In this document: piece by piece, positions 20,101 through 27,156 of the stretch
Layout: every line of letters starts with the position of its first letter
How positions within the stretch are numbered: the first letter of the stretch is position 1
IMG/VR virus record: IMGVR_UViG_3300030107_005124
Span: 1-35,575 of that record
DNA length: 35,575 nt
Strand: one strand, 5' to 3'
Origin: a virus
Made by a program: the position numbers and the translations under genes
The notes under the pieces: generated by a model
What the model was told of the DNA's origin: nothing
The model's input: the letters and a program-made list of their open reading frames with translations, nothing else
Database searches by the model: none

Positions 20101-20896
20101 TTTATTTGGAATGAACTCTCCTCATTTATCAAAAATGTTTAGAGGTGGATTTGGTGCAACATTTTGGCAATGGAAACCCTATGATTATTTTCAAATTCAA
20201 GAAGAATATAGAATTTTTGATAACTATATTACATCTATTGATAGCCCTATAACAGCTCCATTATATCTTACAGGGCATGTAATTAAAAAACTTTTAAGAG
20301 CTGGGTTAGCAGGAAAAAGTGTATACGACAATACAACAGATAAAAGACTTATATCTGGATATCAAAAGTTTATTAAAAAAATTGATAGTCAATATGAAGG
20401 TTTTAAAATTGATAAAAAATGGGATAATAAAACATTAGATAATTTCACTAATCTTCTATTAACAAGAGGTTTACTATCAGGAGTAACTTTATTTGCATTT
20501 TATAATAGTAATTTATATGGAGGATGGGCAATACTTTCAAAACTTTCTAAATGGTCAGGACTTAGAAATGATGTTAATCAAAGATTTGCATTTGGAGGGT
20601 CAAGTGTATTAATAAATAGAAGTATTAAAGGATTAATGTTGCTTTTATTATTTTTAGAAAAAATGGGAATAGGAGATAGTGGATTAGAAGAAGATGAAGT
20701 AGTAGATGATGCTCTTAGAGACTATTTTCCAGTTATAGTTAGTACTATTTTTGCTTTAATGAAAGATTGGGAAGAAAATAATTGGGTTTCAAGGACAAAG
20801 GCTTTAAGACCTATAATACCAGCAATTGCTAAGCCAGTAATTATGTCTCCAGAGGCTGGGGAGATTATTGAGGATGTACAAGATTATTTTAATTAA
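17129..20896 (+). CDS. second giant virion protein, probable ejection protein
   Basis: An upstream TTG at 17120 is in frame, but ATG at 17129 overlaps the giant gene's stop as TAATG and is preferred, giving about 1255 residues. Most of it is charged and helical with several coiled-coil-like stretches. Near the C-terminus there are hydrophobic segments (TRGLLSGVTLFAFY, GLMLLLLFLEKMG, YFPVIVSTIFALMKDW) that could cross or perturb a membrane. No catalytic motif is recognised. Being coupled to the polymerase-like giant suggests that both are packaged and injected together, one perhaps forming the conduit or an accessory subunit. This is the last gene of the late rightward block. Confidence 0.55.
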   Translation: MKGKINCDIKKLYVEATEKENEVMRARIKSGITDMIEVPSDGNIKSLENRLKKVLPKGERVVTNRELKMEKERFKEHEKLFKYLNDTSWEIYKTIEITTIPDDYLYTRLHWIQFQIARAFNELTFARRDKVKKSDTYNSGFNNSNYWDASKIRVIRKRIEREQGKAIKFNKSGKLSGYQNTVKAPEKLMAQLDPTGAAGKLMQDIQYHLENYRMEGFDYHKDLKEMLRDITKIITGKRIENYPDMPESELLEAATHLHNDLMHTQTRNIMFKDIPNEFSDFQKWRNSYVGNKFFELQKFRSERQQMGPDKDEYILVPLHSDKKGVDILRKQRNKDVVDNKYAEETRPSRNEEAYFAYKIPSNWSGFLKSIKSKTVLKKGDFVKYLSSPNMEDGFYTALDHKVSPYEVIDGTDKLKKKYSNFVRGVIYNDKIYQPPEEWMSQGGLWNIVERKRKFNETVRADLLEGKAQESQEEFSNVKNNLINILSESGLDDVEMNEILDSIEDIGLEDNYWKDNDGNWVNANSKFTAANRWSFDTVAFHPIENLKMMEGAIDGVSEEIAELQGTLTGYKNIKESEDSSLADKAEAREYIAEIEERLDELNEFFNQFNKKLFADDTDEGRRELKLANRILATKHRQLYTDNTRRRKDFGVHSESIDSINKNTSLTKIKTQAFKTFIGLRKNPSIIKYLANELKNIENSPSTEAGFFWINYSDEAIAWLISSIPGFDKEKYNAKWVKDTFLLIRGYKTHSNLGWGTGVGNQPQRISYMLTKGIEPFQRARTALKDGAHGFTAEEIWEQIEATGVLEPANAMIDMLTHGMDTSSSSLQESYLPLKDMVALWKNTTLDGWLASSKGWDKILAKAAGRSLSEKLTVEELKKTQDELKRIKTGLWEFFHEDSKNVKHLRKKLKDLKIGLSQGYINRAVHWRLHWFPLPGRNFWTLSGGERQMRAEAAYIEFDRMLGLGVVDTSKPGWKFTDSEETVYASRLSVYYHLFGMNSPHLSKMFRGGFGATFWQWKPYDYFQIQEEYRIFDNYITSIDSPITAPLYLTGHVIKKLLRAGLAGKSVYDNTTDKRLISGYQKFIKKIDSQYEGFKIDKKWDNKTLDNFTNLLLTRGLLSGVTLFAFYNSNLYGGWAILSKLSKWSGLRNDVNQRFAFGGSSVLINRSIKGLMLLLLFLEKMGIGDSGLEEDEVVDDALRDYFPVIVSTIFALMKDWEENNWVSRTKALRPIIPAIAKPVIMSPEAGEIIEDVQDYFN

Positions 20897-20908
20897 TATT
20901 TAAGAAAA

Positions 20909-20944
20909 GCAGGCACCAAAACTTCGACTTGAATTGATGCCTGC
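20909..20944 (-). terminator. intrinsic terminator of the leftward operon
   Basis: GCAGGCA (20909-20915) pairs perfectly with TGCCTGC (20938-20944) across a 22-base loop. Read on the minus strand the stem is followed by TTTTCTTAAATATT, a U-rich tail, so it fits an intrinsic terminator for the leftward module. On the plus strand no U tract follows, so it is a poorer terminator for the late block ending at 20896. It lies exactly between the two convergent transcription units. Confidence 0.6.
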
Positions 20945-20969
20945 CTAGTTACCCCATAACAGAAGGTAA

Positions 20970-21077
20970 TTATTTAACTAATTTTAATATTCTTTTTAAT
21001 AACGAGTTCATTTCTTTTATTAACTCTAATATTTCTAATGTTGTTCTTTCTATGTTTTCTTTTTTTGTATCTCTCAT
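20970..21077 (-). CDS. 35-residue helical peptide, last gene of leftward operon
   Basis: The frame starts at ATG 21077-21075, overlapping the stop of the previous gene as ATGA, and ends at TAA 20970-20972, just before the terminator hairpin. The product is a Lys/Glu/Leu-rich amphipathic helix (LEILELIKEMNSLLKRILKL) with heptad spacing suggestive of oligomerisation. There is no family match that I recognise. Coupled start and terminal operon position support translation despite the small size. Confidence 0.5.
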   Translation of the reverse strand: MRDTKKENIERTTLEILELIKEMNSLLKRILKLVK

Positions 21078-21292
21078 GGTTTAACTCCAGGCCCGAATTG
21101 AAAATATATTTTATAGATTCCTATAGATATAAGTTGAGTATGGTCTGAGCAATCCCAAGTAATCCAAAATAATCCATTTAGTAATTTTATATTTAATCTG
21201 TATTGTACCATAAATGCTTTTATTTTATTTAAATCAAAAGAAAACACAAATGGTATTTCATAATGAATAATATTTTTTTTACTTATGTTCAC
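21074..21292 (-). CDS. small protein of unknown function
   Basis: A longer open frame extends to 21343, but GTG at 21292 has AAGGAG a few bases upstream, so the 72-residue version is preferred; it overlaps the resolvase gene by 14 bases. The product is rich in alternating hydrophobic and polar residues (FVFSFDL, GLFWITWDC, IYKIYFQFGPG), suggesting a small beta-sheet protein. It overlaps the 35-residue gene by ATGA. No motif allows a functional call. Confidence 0.5.
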   Translation of the reverse strand: MNISKKNIIHYEIPFVFSFDLNKIKAFMVQYRLNIKLLNGLFWITWDCSDHTQLISIGIYKIYFQFGPGVKP

Positions 21293-21830
21293 TATTTTTC
21301 TCCTTTTGTTTAAACATTGCAAAAACATCAAGTTTTTTATCAAGACTCATATTATTTACTTTTTCTTTTAAGTATCCATACATTGATATTATTATTGCGT
21401 CAGATGTATTTAAAGTGACTCTTTTTTTATCCATTGGAACATTTTGCTTATCAATTACATTTTGCGCTAATGCTTTTATTTTATTTTTTCTTTCTTTTTT
21501 ATCTTTTGGTAATCCTAATGGCTTCATCCATACTTGCGGAGCAACAGTCTTGTATTCTATCTGAAGACCTAACAGCACACCCTGCCAGAGTCCATAGTTA
21601 GTACCAAATTTAAACGCAGCACTACGAGCATCCGTAGGGAAAGCATGCACTTGCTCAATATATGCTAATGGTTTTCCCGATTCACTCCAATCATCATCTA
21701 TCTTTTTTACTATATCTACAATTTCTCCCAAAGTTTTTGGATATTTTTGAAAGTCTACAATTAATCCATCTTTACATACTGCTACTCCCCCGCTTTTTCC
21801 AGGGTCTATTCCTATTATTGTTTGCCTCAT
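21279..21830 (-). CDS. RuvC-like Holliday junction resolvase
   Basis: This 183-residue protein has the RNase H-fold resolvase signature: GIDPGKSGG with Asp9, AYIEQVHAF with Glu59, and TSDAIIISMYGY with Asp144. Three acidic residues at these positions bind the two metal ions in RuvC-type enzymes. In phages they resolve branched DNA made during replication and recombination before packaging. The start overlaps the previous stop (TAATG) and has AAAGGA upstream. It lies after helicase and other replication genes. The family is confident; substrate preference is not known. Confidence 0.85.
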   Translation of the reverse strand: MRQTIIGIDPGKSGGVAVCKDGLIVDFQKYPKTLGEIVDIVKKIDDDWSESGKPLAYIEQVHAFPTDARSAAFKFGTNYGLWQGVLLGLQIEYKTVAPQVWMKPLGLPKDKKERKNKIKALAQNVIDKQNVPMDKKRVTLNTSDAIIISMYGYLKEKVNNMSLDKKLDVFAMFKQKEKNSEHK

Positions 21831-22129
21831 TAAAAGTCCTTTCTTTCTGTGTAATTATGCCGAGTTGTATACTTCTTCTTTTTATAGTAATGATTCCTAT
21901 TTATTTTAGGTTGATATTTTTCTCCAATAATTTCACCATTAAATACCTTTATCACCTTACTTGTTAATGCGTTACCAGCTTTATAACCTATAAGTGTATT
22001 ATTATATTGCTTACAACTATTATCAAATGTTTCTTTAGGAATTATTTTAGGTTTGCTACCTTGAACAATTTTAAACCAATAACAAGTTCTATTATGCTCA
22101 AAGTAGCAACCATTACAACTTCTATGCAT
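21830..22129 (-). CDS. small Cys-rich protein, possible zinc finger
   Basis: The product has 99 residues with Cys5, Cys8 and Cys16 (CNGCYFEHNRTC) and another Cys near residue 39 (SCKQY), a spacing that could bind one zinc. The C-terminus is strongly basic and aromatic (YYKKKKYTTRHNYTERK), consistent with nucleic-acid contact. It is coupled at both ends by TAATG overlaps between the helicase and resolvase genes. Its function is unknown; an accessory DNA-binding role is inferred from composition and position. Confidence 0.5.
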   Translation of the reverse strand: MHRSCNGCYFEHNRTCYWFKIVQGSKPKIIPKETFDNSCKQYNNTLIGYKAGNALTSKVIKVFNGEIIGEKYQPKINRNHYYKKKKYTTRHNYTERKDF

Positions 22130-23457
22130 TAATTAACTGGTTCATCTCCTATGGCCATGTCTTTATTCATATAGTATGAACATCTGTTTCCATTAAATCC
22201 AACAGGATAGCTTCCTACTCTACCATATCTACTTTTAGATATAATAATCTCACTACCATACCTGTCGTATCTTTCGTGGTCGAAATTATATCCATAAAAT
22301 ACAAATACAGCAGACTCAGCAGTTTGTTCAATAACACCACTTTCTGCATAGTCACTCATTCTGGGCCTAGGGTCTATTCGTTTTTCAATTTCTCTGTTTA
22401 ATTGACTTACTAATATTGCACTACAGTTTTCTGATTTACATATCCATTTATATTCTTGCATTATCTTTTCAATTTCAAATCTTCTACCTTCTTTAACTCC
22501 ATTTACTTGTATTAATTGAATATAGTCATCTACAATTACATCTGGTTTATGTTTAGCAACTTCTCTCATTGCATCATCTAAGTTTCTAATGCTTTCATAC
22601 ATAATAAGATTTTCATATTTGTTTTTTATTGTTTCTATAGTATCTTCAAATTCTACTTCGTTATTTTCTCCAACAGAGTTTTGTCTTATGTTTGCATATA
22701 ATAGATTAGGACTTTCCATAACAACTAGTTTCTTTAACATTTCAGTATTACTCATTTCACGATTAAACATCATTACTCTATATCCTTGTTCAATCAATCC
22801 TTTTATTATGTTAATTACTAATGTTGTTTTACCATGACCGGGCCTACCACCAACTACAGTTATTTCCTTTCTTGTCATACCACCAGCTGAAAAGTCAAGA
22901 TATGGTTTATTAAATGGTATTATGTTTGTTCCATCTTTTATATTATGTTTCATTTCTTCAACTAAATCACTCATCTTTATTTGTTTTGATGGTTGTATTT
23001 CTCTTAGTTCTGATATTAATCTGGTATGTGTTTCTAGTATATTTCCTACTTCTTTATAATCCTCATAACTTGCGTCAACTAATTTTCTAGCAGATTTAGC
23101 AGTTTCTCTTTGTATGTATTTTTCCCACACTATTCTTGCATATTGCGTTACGTTTGCTACAGTTGGTACTTTTTCTGTTAGTCCAGTTAATAGATAAGCT
23201 TGAGCATCTCCAGTCATATCTTTCATTTTATCTGATAATGTTATTAAATCTATTTCAACATTGTCTCTATATAGTTCTTGTATTGATATCCATACGTTTT
23301 TATTATTTTTATCATAAAATGCATTATTATCTCTTATCCACGCTAGTGCTATTTCTATTTCTCTATCACCTCCAACAATTGCACATCCCAATAAAGCTTC
23401 TTCAGCTTCAGTTGAGTTAGGCATCATCTTTAATTCATCTTTTTTTATTTCTTTCAT
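22129..23457 (-). CDS. dnaB: DnaB-like replicative helicase
   Basis: The 442-residue product has an N-terminal helical domain (NSTEAEEALLGCAI at about 14-27, the usual DnaB opening) followed by the RecA-like motor. Walker A is GRPGHGKT at 204-211, Walker B VIVDDYIQL at 307-315, followed by LVSQLNREIEKR and a C-terminal SKSRYGR box. It would form a hexamer that unwinds the fork. AAAGGAGG precedes the ATG, and the gene overlaps the methyltransferase by ATGA. No primase is fused or adjacent, so priming probably uses the host enzyme. Confidence 0.9.
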   Translation of the reverse strand: MKEIKKDELKMMPNSTEAEEALLGCAIVGGDREIEIALAWIRDNNAFYDKNNKNVWISIQELYRDNVEIDLITLSDKMKDMTGDAQAYLLTGLTEKVPTVANVTQYARIVWEKYIQRETAKSARKLVDASYEDYKEVGNILETHTRLISELREIQPSKQIKMSDLVEEMKHNIKDGTNIIPFNKPYLDFSAGGMTRKEITVVGGRPGHGKTTLVINIIKGLIEQGYRVMMFNREMSNTEMLKKLVVMESPNLLYANIRQNSVGENNEVEFEDTIETIKNKYENLIMYESIRNLDDAMREVAKHKPDVIVDDYIQLIQVNGVKEGRRFEIEKIMQEYKWICKSENCSAILVSQLNREIEKRIDPRPRMSDYAESGVIEQTAESAVFVFYGYNFDHERYDRYGSEIIISKSRYGRVGSYPVGFNGNRCSYYMNKDMAIGDEPVN

Positions 23458-24314
23458 AATTCCTCCTTTATTTGAAAGATATTGTATTGAGTACTAGGTT
23501 CGTAATTAGTAATTACATATTCCTTTCTACCTTTACTTCTATGTTCGTCTGTTGCTCCTGCGTATTTTATGTTTATAGTTTGTACATTATAGTTTTTATA
23601 CAATTCATATACTTCTTCTCGATAATCATAACTTACCATAAAGTGACCCCCTCCTTCATCTATCTTATCTACTGCGTCTTTCATTCTTATATGGTCTTCT
23701 CCATCAAAAGTATTCATATAGTAATCTCTTTTTTGTTCTGCTTTCTCTGTTGCTACAAAATAAGGGGGGTCTAAGTACCAAAAGTCTCCTTTGCGTGGCT
23801 TATACCTTCTTACAAGTTCCTCAAAATCAAGATTTTCTATTGTAGAACCTCCTATAAACTTCCTTGAATATTCTAATTCTATGTCAAAGTTTTTGTTTAA
23901 GTCTTTATTCATAGCAAAAGGCGTATGTATTAACTTGTTAAAGCTATACCTTACAGAATAGAAATACTTAGCAGCTTGATAGGGGTCTGGTATTTTAAAT
24001 TCCTTTTCGGCCTTTATCTCGTCTCTGTAATTTACAAATAAATCACGAGATTTGGGAATCCAAAATAAATAATGTACAAGCTCATCGTATTTTTCTATTA
24101 CACATAAATATAAGTTTACAATATTTCTGTCAATATCATTTAATACATTCCATTTAGCTTTGCTTTTTCTAAAGAACATCGAAAGACCACCCGCAAATAC
24201 TTCAAAATATCTTTCATGTGGGGGGATTAATGGAATAAGTGTTTTACTCATTTCATATTTCCCCCCATAATAAGGAAGCACTATTGGACAATCGTACCAA
24301 TCGAGGCTAGGCAC
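23454..24314 (-). CDS. D12-class DNA adenine-N6 methyltransferase (Dam family)
   Basis: The 286-residue product starts at GTG 24314, preceded by GGGAGG. It has the D12 layout: LPYYGGKYEMSKTLIPLIP at about 13-31, the SAM-binding FEVFAGG at 37-43, NDID at 59-62 and the catalytic DPPY at 182-185. Family members methylate adenine in short palindromes, often GATC. Remarkably no GATC site is present in this window, so its target may be different or may lie in host DNA. It overlaps both neighbours in the replication operon. The family is certain; specificity cannot be read from the sequence. Confidence 0.88.
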   Translation of the reverse strand: MPSLDWYDCPIVLPYYGGKYEMSKTLIPLIPPHERYFEVFAGGLSMFFRKSKAKWNVLNDIDRNIVNLYLCVIEKYDELVHYLFWIPKSRDLFVNYRDEIKAEKEFKIPDPYQAAKYFYSVRYSFNKLIHTPFAMNKDLNKNFDIELEYSRKFIGGSTIENLDFEELVRRYKPRKGDFWYLDPPYFVATEKAEQKRDYYMNTFDGEDHIRMKDAVDKIDEGGGHFMVSYDYREEVYELYKNYNVQTINIKYAGATDEHRSKGRKEYVITNYEPSTQYNIFQIKEEL

Positions 24315-25116
24315 GAGCCCCTCCCTTAGTGGCCATGCTCTTCACAAGATTATATAACTTTGATTCTAACTTATGTGTAGACTCTAACTTTCTATCTAAT
24401 CCATGAGTTGCTACATTAGTACCAACATTAAATAAATCCCACAGGTTCTGAGGTTTACTTTCAATAAGTTTCTGGGTAATATATTCTGAAGATGTTAATG
24501 GAAATAATTTTAACATTTTAAGAACATGATTATCTCTTACTTTTGTATCAAATAACAATGGAAACTCTTCTTTCATTATTATCTTTGTTTTATTAATAGT
24601 TTCGTCTATTACTCCTTCAACATCATTCAATGCCATGTTTTGAACAATATGTTTATTCTTATATTTAGTAGCAACAACTCCTATTACTGCTCCATTAAGA
24701 CATATCAATCTAAATGCTCCTGCTATAATATTAAGACCTACTGTTCCATCATAACTATTTTGCCAAATAATCTCTGGAGTCATTTCATCTTTTTTGCTTA
24801 GAGTTACTTTATGGTCTGGAAATTCCCATTTAACAACAGACCTTGCTCCATTGCCAAATGTCTGAACTTCTTTTATTCTTCCACCATTCTTTTTAATTAC
24901 ATCAGCAGAATTTTTATTTATAAACTCATTCTTTACAAGTTTATAATTATCTGTCATGCAACTAAGTACTTGATTTGTATCTTCTCTTACTATGAATTTG
25001 TACCCAGTTGACATTTCTCTTACACTAGTTCCATTACCTTTATTTTTTTTAGTTAATTCCCAATAGGCTGGTACTTCCGTAACTGGAAACATTATGTCTT
25101 GTATATTTGCTTTCAT
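24307..25116 (-). CDS. DUF932-like phage protein
   Basis: The 269-residue protein matches the DUF932 pattern: an N-terminal part with YKFIVREDTNQVLSCMTDNYKLV, and the central PEIIWQNSYDGTVGLNI...FRLICLNGAV box. Members are widespread in phages and plasmids near replication genes; their biochemical role is not established. The start is at ATG 25116 in a TAATG overlap with the zinc-ribbon peptide, with GGAG upstream, and the end overlaps the methyltransferase by eight bases. The family call is fairly sure, the function open. Confidence 0.7.
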   Translation of the reverse strand: MKANIQDIMFPVTEVPAYWELTKKNKGNGTSVREMSTGYKFIVREDTNQVLSCMTDNYKLVKNEFINKNSADVIKKNGGRIKEVQTFGNGARSVVKWEFPDHKVTLSKKDEMTPEIIWQNSYDGTVGLNIIAGAFRLICLNGAVIGVVATKYKNKHIVQNMALNDVEGVIDETINKTKIIMKEEFPLLFDTKVRDNHVLKMLKLFPLTSSEYITQKLIESKPQNLWDLFNVGTNVATHGLDRKLESTHKLESKLYNLVKSMATKGGARA

Positions 25117-25286
25117 TATTTTTCTCCTCTTTTTTCAGGGTTATAAACTTGTCCTATATCATCTATCACAATAGGTTCATCGTTAAGATGTGGATTTGTT
25201 TTAAAACAATATTTACATCCACTATCATCACACATTATGCAATATGGATGTTCTTTTTCATGTGTTTGTTCTGGTTTATTTATCAT
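25116..25286 (-). CDS. 56-residue zinc-ribbon-like protein
   Basis: ATG at 25286 has AAAGGAG upstream and overlaps the previous stop (ATGA). The frame ends in the TAATG junction with the DUF932 gene. The product carries CIMC...CKYC (Cys16, 19, 24, 27), a compact four-cysteine set able to bind one zinc, and an acidic second half. Such micro-proteins often regulate or bridge nucleic-acid enzymes, but none is recognised here. The strong ribosome site and double overlap make translation likely. Confidence 0.6.
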   Translation of the reverse strand: MINKPEQTHEKEHPYCIMCDDSGCKYCFKTNPHLNDEPIVIDDIGQVYNPEKRGEK

Positions 25287-25678
25287 GTATTCTCCTTTAT
25301 TATTGGTGGAGCAGAGCCAAGAAGTTTTCTTTCATTCTCAGACATCTTCTCCTTATTCTTATCTCTTGATAATATTACAGCTTTAAGATATGCATATCCT
25401 TTTCCTTTTAGATAATGCTTACCTTTAAAATATTCATCTAATCCCCAGACCATTGTTTGGTCATTTACTTCTCTAACATTATATAAAAAGAAATAGTATT
25501 TATCTTTTTTAGCATCTGAAGGTACATTAGTTTTTATTGCTTGTGCAACAGTTCTTAAATGCATCCTTGTTATATTGTTTCTTTCTTTTAATAAATTATT
25601 TATTTTAGACATATAATCATTTTTCTTAAAATAATTAAATCCACATCGAGGACATTCAAACGGCCTTGAATCTCTCAT
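25283..25678 (-). CDS. uncharacterised protein with N-terminal CxxC
   Basis: The open frame reaches 25711, but ATG at 25678 overlaps the upstream stop as ATGA and has GGAGG eight bases before it, so the 131-residue form is chosen. It begins MRDSRPFECPRCGFNYF, a single CPRC knuckle, followed by a basic helical region and a mixed alpha/beta part (YYFFLYNVREVNDQTMVWGL). The Lys-rich composition suggests nucleic-acid interaction. Only one Cys pair is visible, so zinc binding would need partners or dimerisation. The function is unknown. Confidence 0.5.
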   Translation of the reverse strand: MRDSRPFECPRCGFNYFKKNDYMSKINNLLKERNNITRMHLRTVAQAIKTNVPSDAKKDKYYFFLYNVREVNDQTMVWGLDEYFKGKHYLKGKGYAYLKAVILSRDKNKEKMSENERKLLGSAPPIIKENT

Positions 25679-25977
25679 CCTAATACCTCCACTTCTGTTA
25701 ACGGGGCCCATCTATGTCTTCCTAAATAATATGAATCTTCTTTATTTTTTTCACAACTTGTAACGTATACTATACAAGATGTATCAGTAGATTCTAATAG
25801 TATTGCTTTACAACTAGAAGACTTTACTAATTGACCAGCAGATACTTTATATAAAAACTTTAGGCCCGGTGCTGGTTTAATTTTAAAAGTATCTTTTAAT
25901 GCTTTTTTTGCTAGTTTTTTATTTTCTCGTATTCTTTTATTATATTCCTTATCTTGTTCTGAGAGCTTCCTCCTCAT
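25675..25977 (-). CDS. small basic protein, unknown
   Basis: The product has 100 residues. ATG at 25977 has AGGAGG five bases upstream, located inside the end of the preceding gene, giving a 29-base overlap. The first third is a Lys/Arg-rich helix; the rest alternates beta-like segments (CKAILLESTDTSCIVYVTSCEK) that could form a small SH3-like barrel. No diagnostic motif is visible. It belongs to the coupled series of small early-type genes. Confidence 0.5.
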   Translation of the reverse strand: MRRKLSEQDKEYNKRIRENKKLAKKALKDTFKIKPAPGLKFLYKVSAGQLVKSSSCKAILLESTDTSCIVYVTSCEKNKEDSYYLGRHRWAPLTEVEVLG

Positions 25978-26191
25978 ATTCTTCCTCCTTTTTAATTAAA
26001 TTATCTTTTATTTTTATGATATCATTTCTAAGACTTCTAAAACATTTTTCATAATCATAATTACTCATAGTTTCAGCAGATTTTTCAGCTATAACTAAAG
26101 CAACTATAAGATTTTGCATTTCTTCTTTACTAAATCTTATTAATGCTGTTGATTTTTCTAGCCATTCTGTATCTAGCGATTTTGTTAACAT
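25949..26191 (-). CDS. small helical protein, unknown
   Basis: The 80-residue product is almost wholly helical, with a hydrophobic core (MQNLIVALVIAEKSAETM) and an acidic/basic C-terminus KKEEEYEEEALRTR. It overlaps the previous gene by seven bases and the following by 29. GAGG lies about 12 bases upstream, a loose ribosome site. Nothing identifies its function. It could be a small regulator, given size and setting, but that is only a guess. Confidence 0.5.
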   Translation of the reverse strand: MLTKSLDTEWLEKSTALIRFSKEEMQNLIVALVIAEKSAETMSNYDYEKCFRSLRNDIIKIKDNLIKKEEEYEEEALRTR

Positions 26192-26352
26192 TTTTGAAAA
26201 TACCTCTCTCCCTTACTATATTTAAGTTTTAATTGATTCATTCTTTGATATCCAGCACTTCCTTTTTTAATTTTTCCAGCATCAATTAATTTTTTATATA
26301 TTTCAATCATACTTAATATTGTTATACCAGAATCATTGTGATTGCTACTCAT
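26185..26352 (-). CDS. 55-residue protein, unknown
   Basis: The frame is open upstream to 26475 but would overlap the next gene extensively. ATG at 26352 has GAGGAGG directly upstream and sits one base after the previous stop, so this start is preferred. The product contains ITILSMIEIYKKLIDAGKI and ends in a basic stretch KLKYSKGERYFQKC. The short helices could form a helix-turn-helix-like fold, but no motif is decisive. Confidence 0.5.
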   Translation of the reverse strand: MSSNHNDSGITILSMIEIYKKLIDAGKIKKGSAGYQRMNQLKLKYSKGERYFQKC

Positions 26353-26353
26353 T

Positions 26354-26638
26354 TTATTCCTCCTCATCAAATGGTGATTTATAATCTGGATGTAATACTG
26401 TTCCTCTCCAAGCTGATTCTGCCTCTTCGCTAAGTTTTTTATCATATTCTGATATTTCTGCTTGGTCTTTTTCAAATCTATATTCTATATCATCACCTAA
26501 ATTATTGTATTCATCAGCTGTAGTTGGTTCTGAATCAAGAGCTATTTGAGCAACTGTTTTTAGTTGTATTGGATTAGCTTGGTCAGATGCTTTTGCTATA
26601 TCTAACAATGCTTTTTTATATATGTGTTCTTTTGACAT
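26354..26638 (-). CDS. acidic small protein, unknown
   Basis: This 94-residue protein has a clear ribosome site (AAAGGAG) before ATG 26638. It is acidic, predominantly helical, and ends DYKSPFDEEE. The negative charge might mimic DNA or bind a basic partner, as many phage inhibitors do, but this is inferred from composition. It is the first gene after a leader with a large inverted repeat (26671-26733), so it may begin a separately controlled transcript segment. Confidence 0.5.
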   Translation of the reverse strand: MSKEHIYKKALLDIAKASDQANPIQLKTVAQIALDSEPTTADEYNNLGDDIEYRFEKDQAEISEYDKKLSEEAESAWRGTVLHPDYKSPFDEEE

Positions 26639-26670
26639 TGGTTTCTCCTTTGGATTGTGGTAGGAGGAGG

Positions 26671-26733
26671 GAGGGTGACCTTTTAAACGAGATAAGAAGT
26701 ATACGAAGAAGGAAGATATACTTGGCCACCCTC
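26671..26733 (-). promoter_or_regulatory. nested inverted repeat in leader of the 94-residue gene
   Basis: GAGGGTG (26671-26677) pairs with CACCCTC (26727-26733). Inside it AAGTATA (26697-26703) pairs with TATACTT (26717-26723), giving a two-tier imperfect stem in the 137-base gap 26639-26775. On the minus strand the RNA continues with a CCTCC-rich run, complementary to the AAAGGAG ribosome site before 26638. A translational switch or processing hairpin is therefore possible. Structure is visible; regulation is inferred. Confidence 0.4.
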
Positions 26734-26775
26734 ATATACAATTTATCTCTTTTTATACAAGTCATACAAATAATT

Positions 26776-27087
26776 TTATTTTACCTGCCCTAAAATTCTC
26801 CCATTATGATTATTTATCATTTTTTTCATTTCATATTGATTAATTTGTGGTTTCTTATACCATTTAATTTTATAACTACCAAACTTAACACCAAATTCAT
26901 TTCGAACCATTGTTGTTACTATTTCTTTATCGACCATCCAATCTAAATCCTTCTTTAAGTCACATATTATAGCAGCCAATCTAAAACTTCCAAACATTCT
27001 TAAAGCATCGATTGGTGTAATACTATTTCCTGCTTCTAAATATTTTCTTACTTTACTTGATTGTGATTCTTTTCTTTTCTTTTTCAT
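26776..27087 (-). CDS. winged-helix DNA-binding protein (HTH_39-like)
   Basis: The frame runs from 27126, but ATG 27087 has AAGGAGG upstream, giving 103 residues. The core SSKVRKYLEAGNSITPIDALRMFGSFRLAAIICDLKKDLDW... (positions 26845-27060) matches phage winged helices in which GxxITxxxALxxFGxxRLAAxIxDL forms the recognition helix. The basic N-terminus KKKRKESQ would aid DNA contact. Three CTTCGGT repeats lie just upstream (27157-27205), a candidate autoregulatory operator. The fold is likely; the target site is inferred. Confidence 0.65.
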   Translation of the reverse strand: MKKKRKESQSSKVRKYLEAGNSITPIDALRMFGSFRLAAIICDLKKDLDWMVDKEIVTTMVRNEFGVKFGSYKIKWYKKPQINQYEMKKMINNHNGRILGQVK

Positions 27088-27156
27088 TTTTACCTCCTTG
27101 ATACTGAGGAGCCTCCTACTATTCACTATACGTTGAAGAAATGAAAGGCATTACCC

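Noticed and set aside
21292-21343. Longer start for the 72-residue protein at 21343
   Set aside because: It would overlap the resolvase by 65 bases without a ribosome site, while GTG 21292 has AAGGAG.
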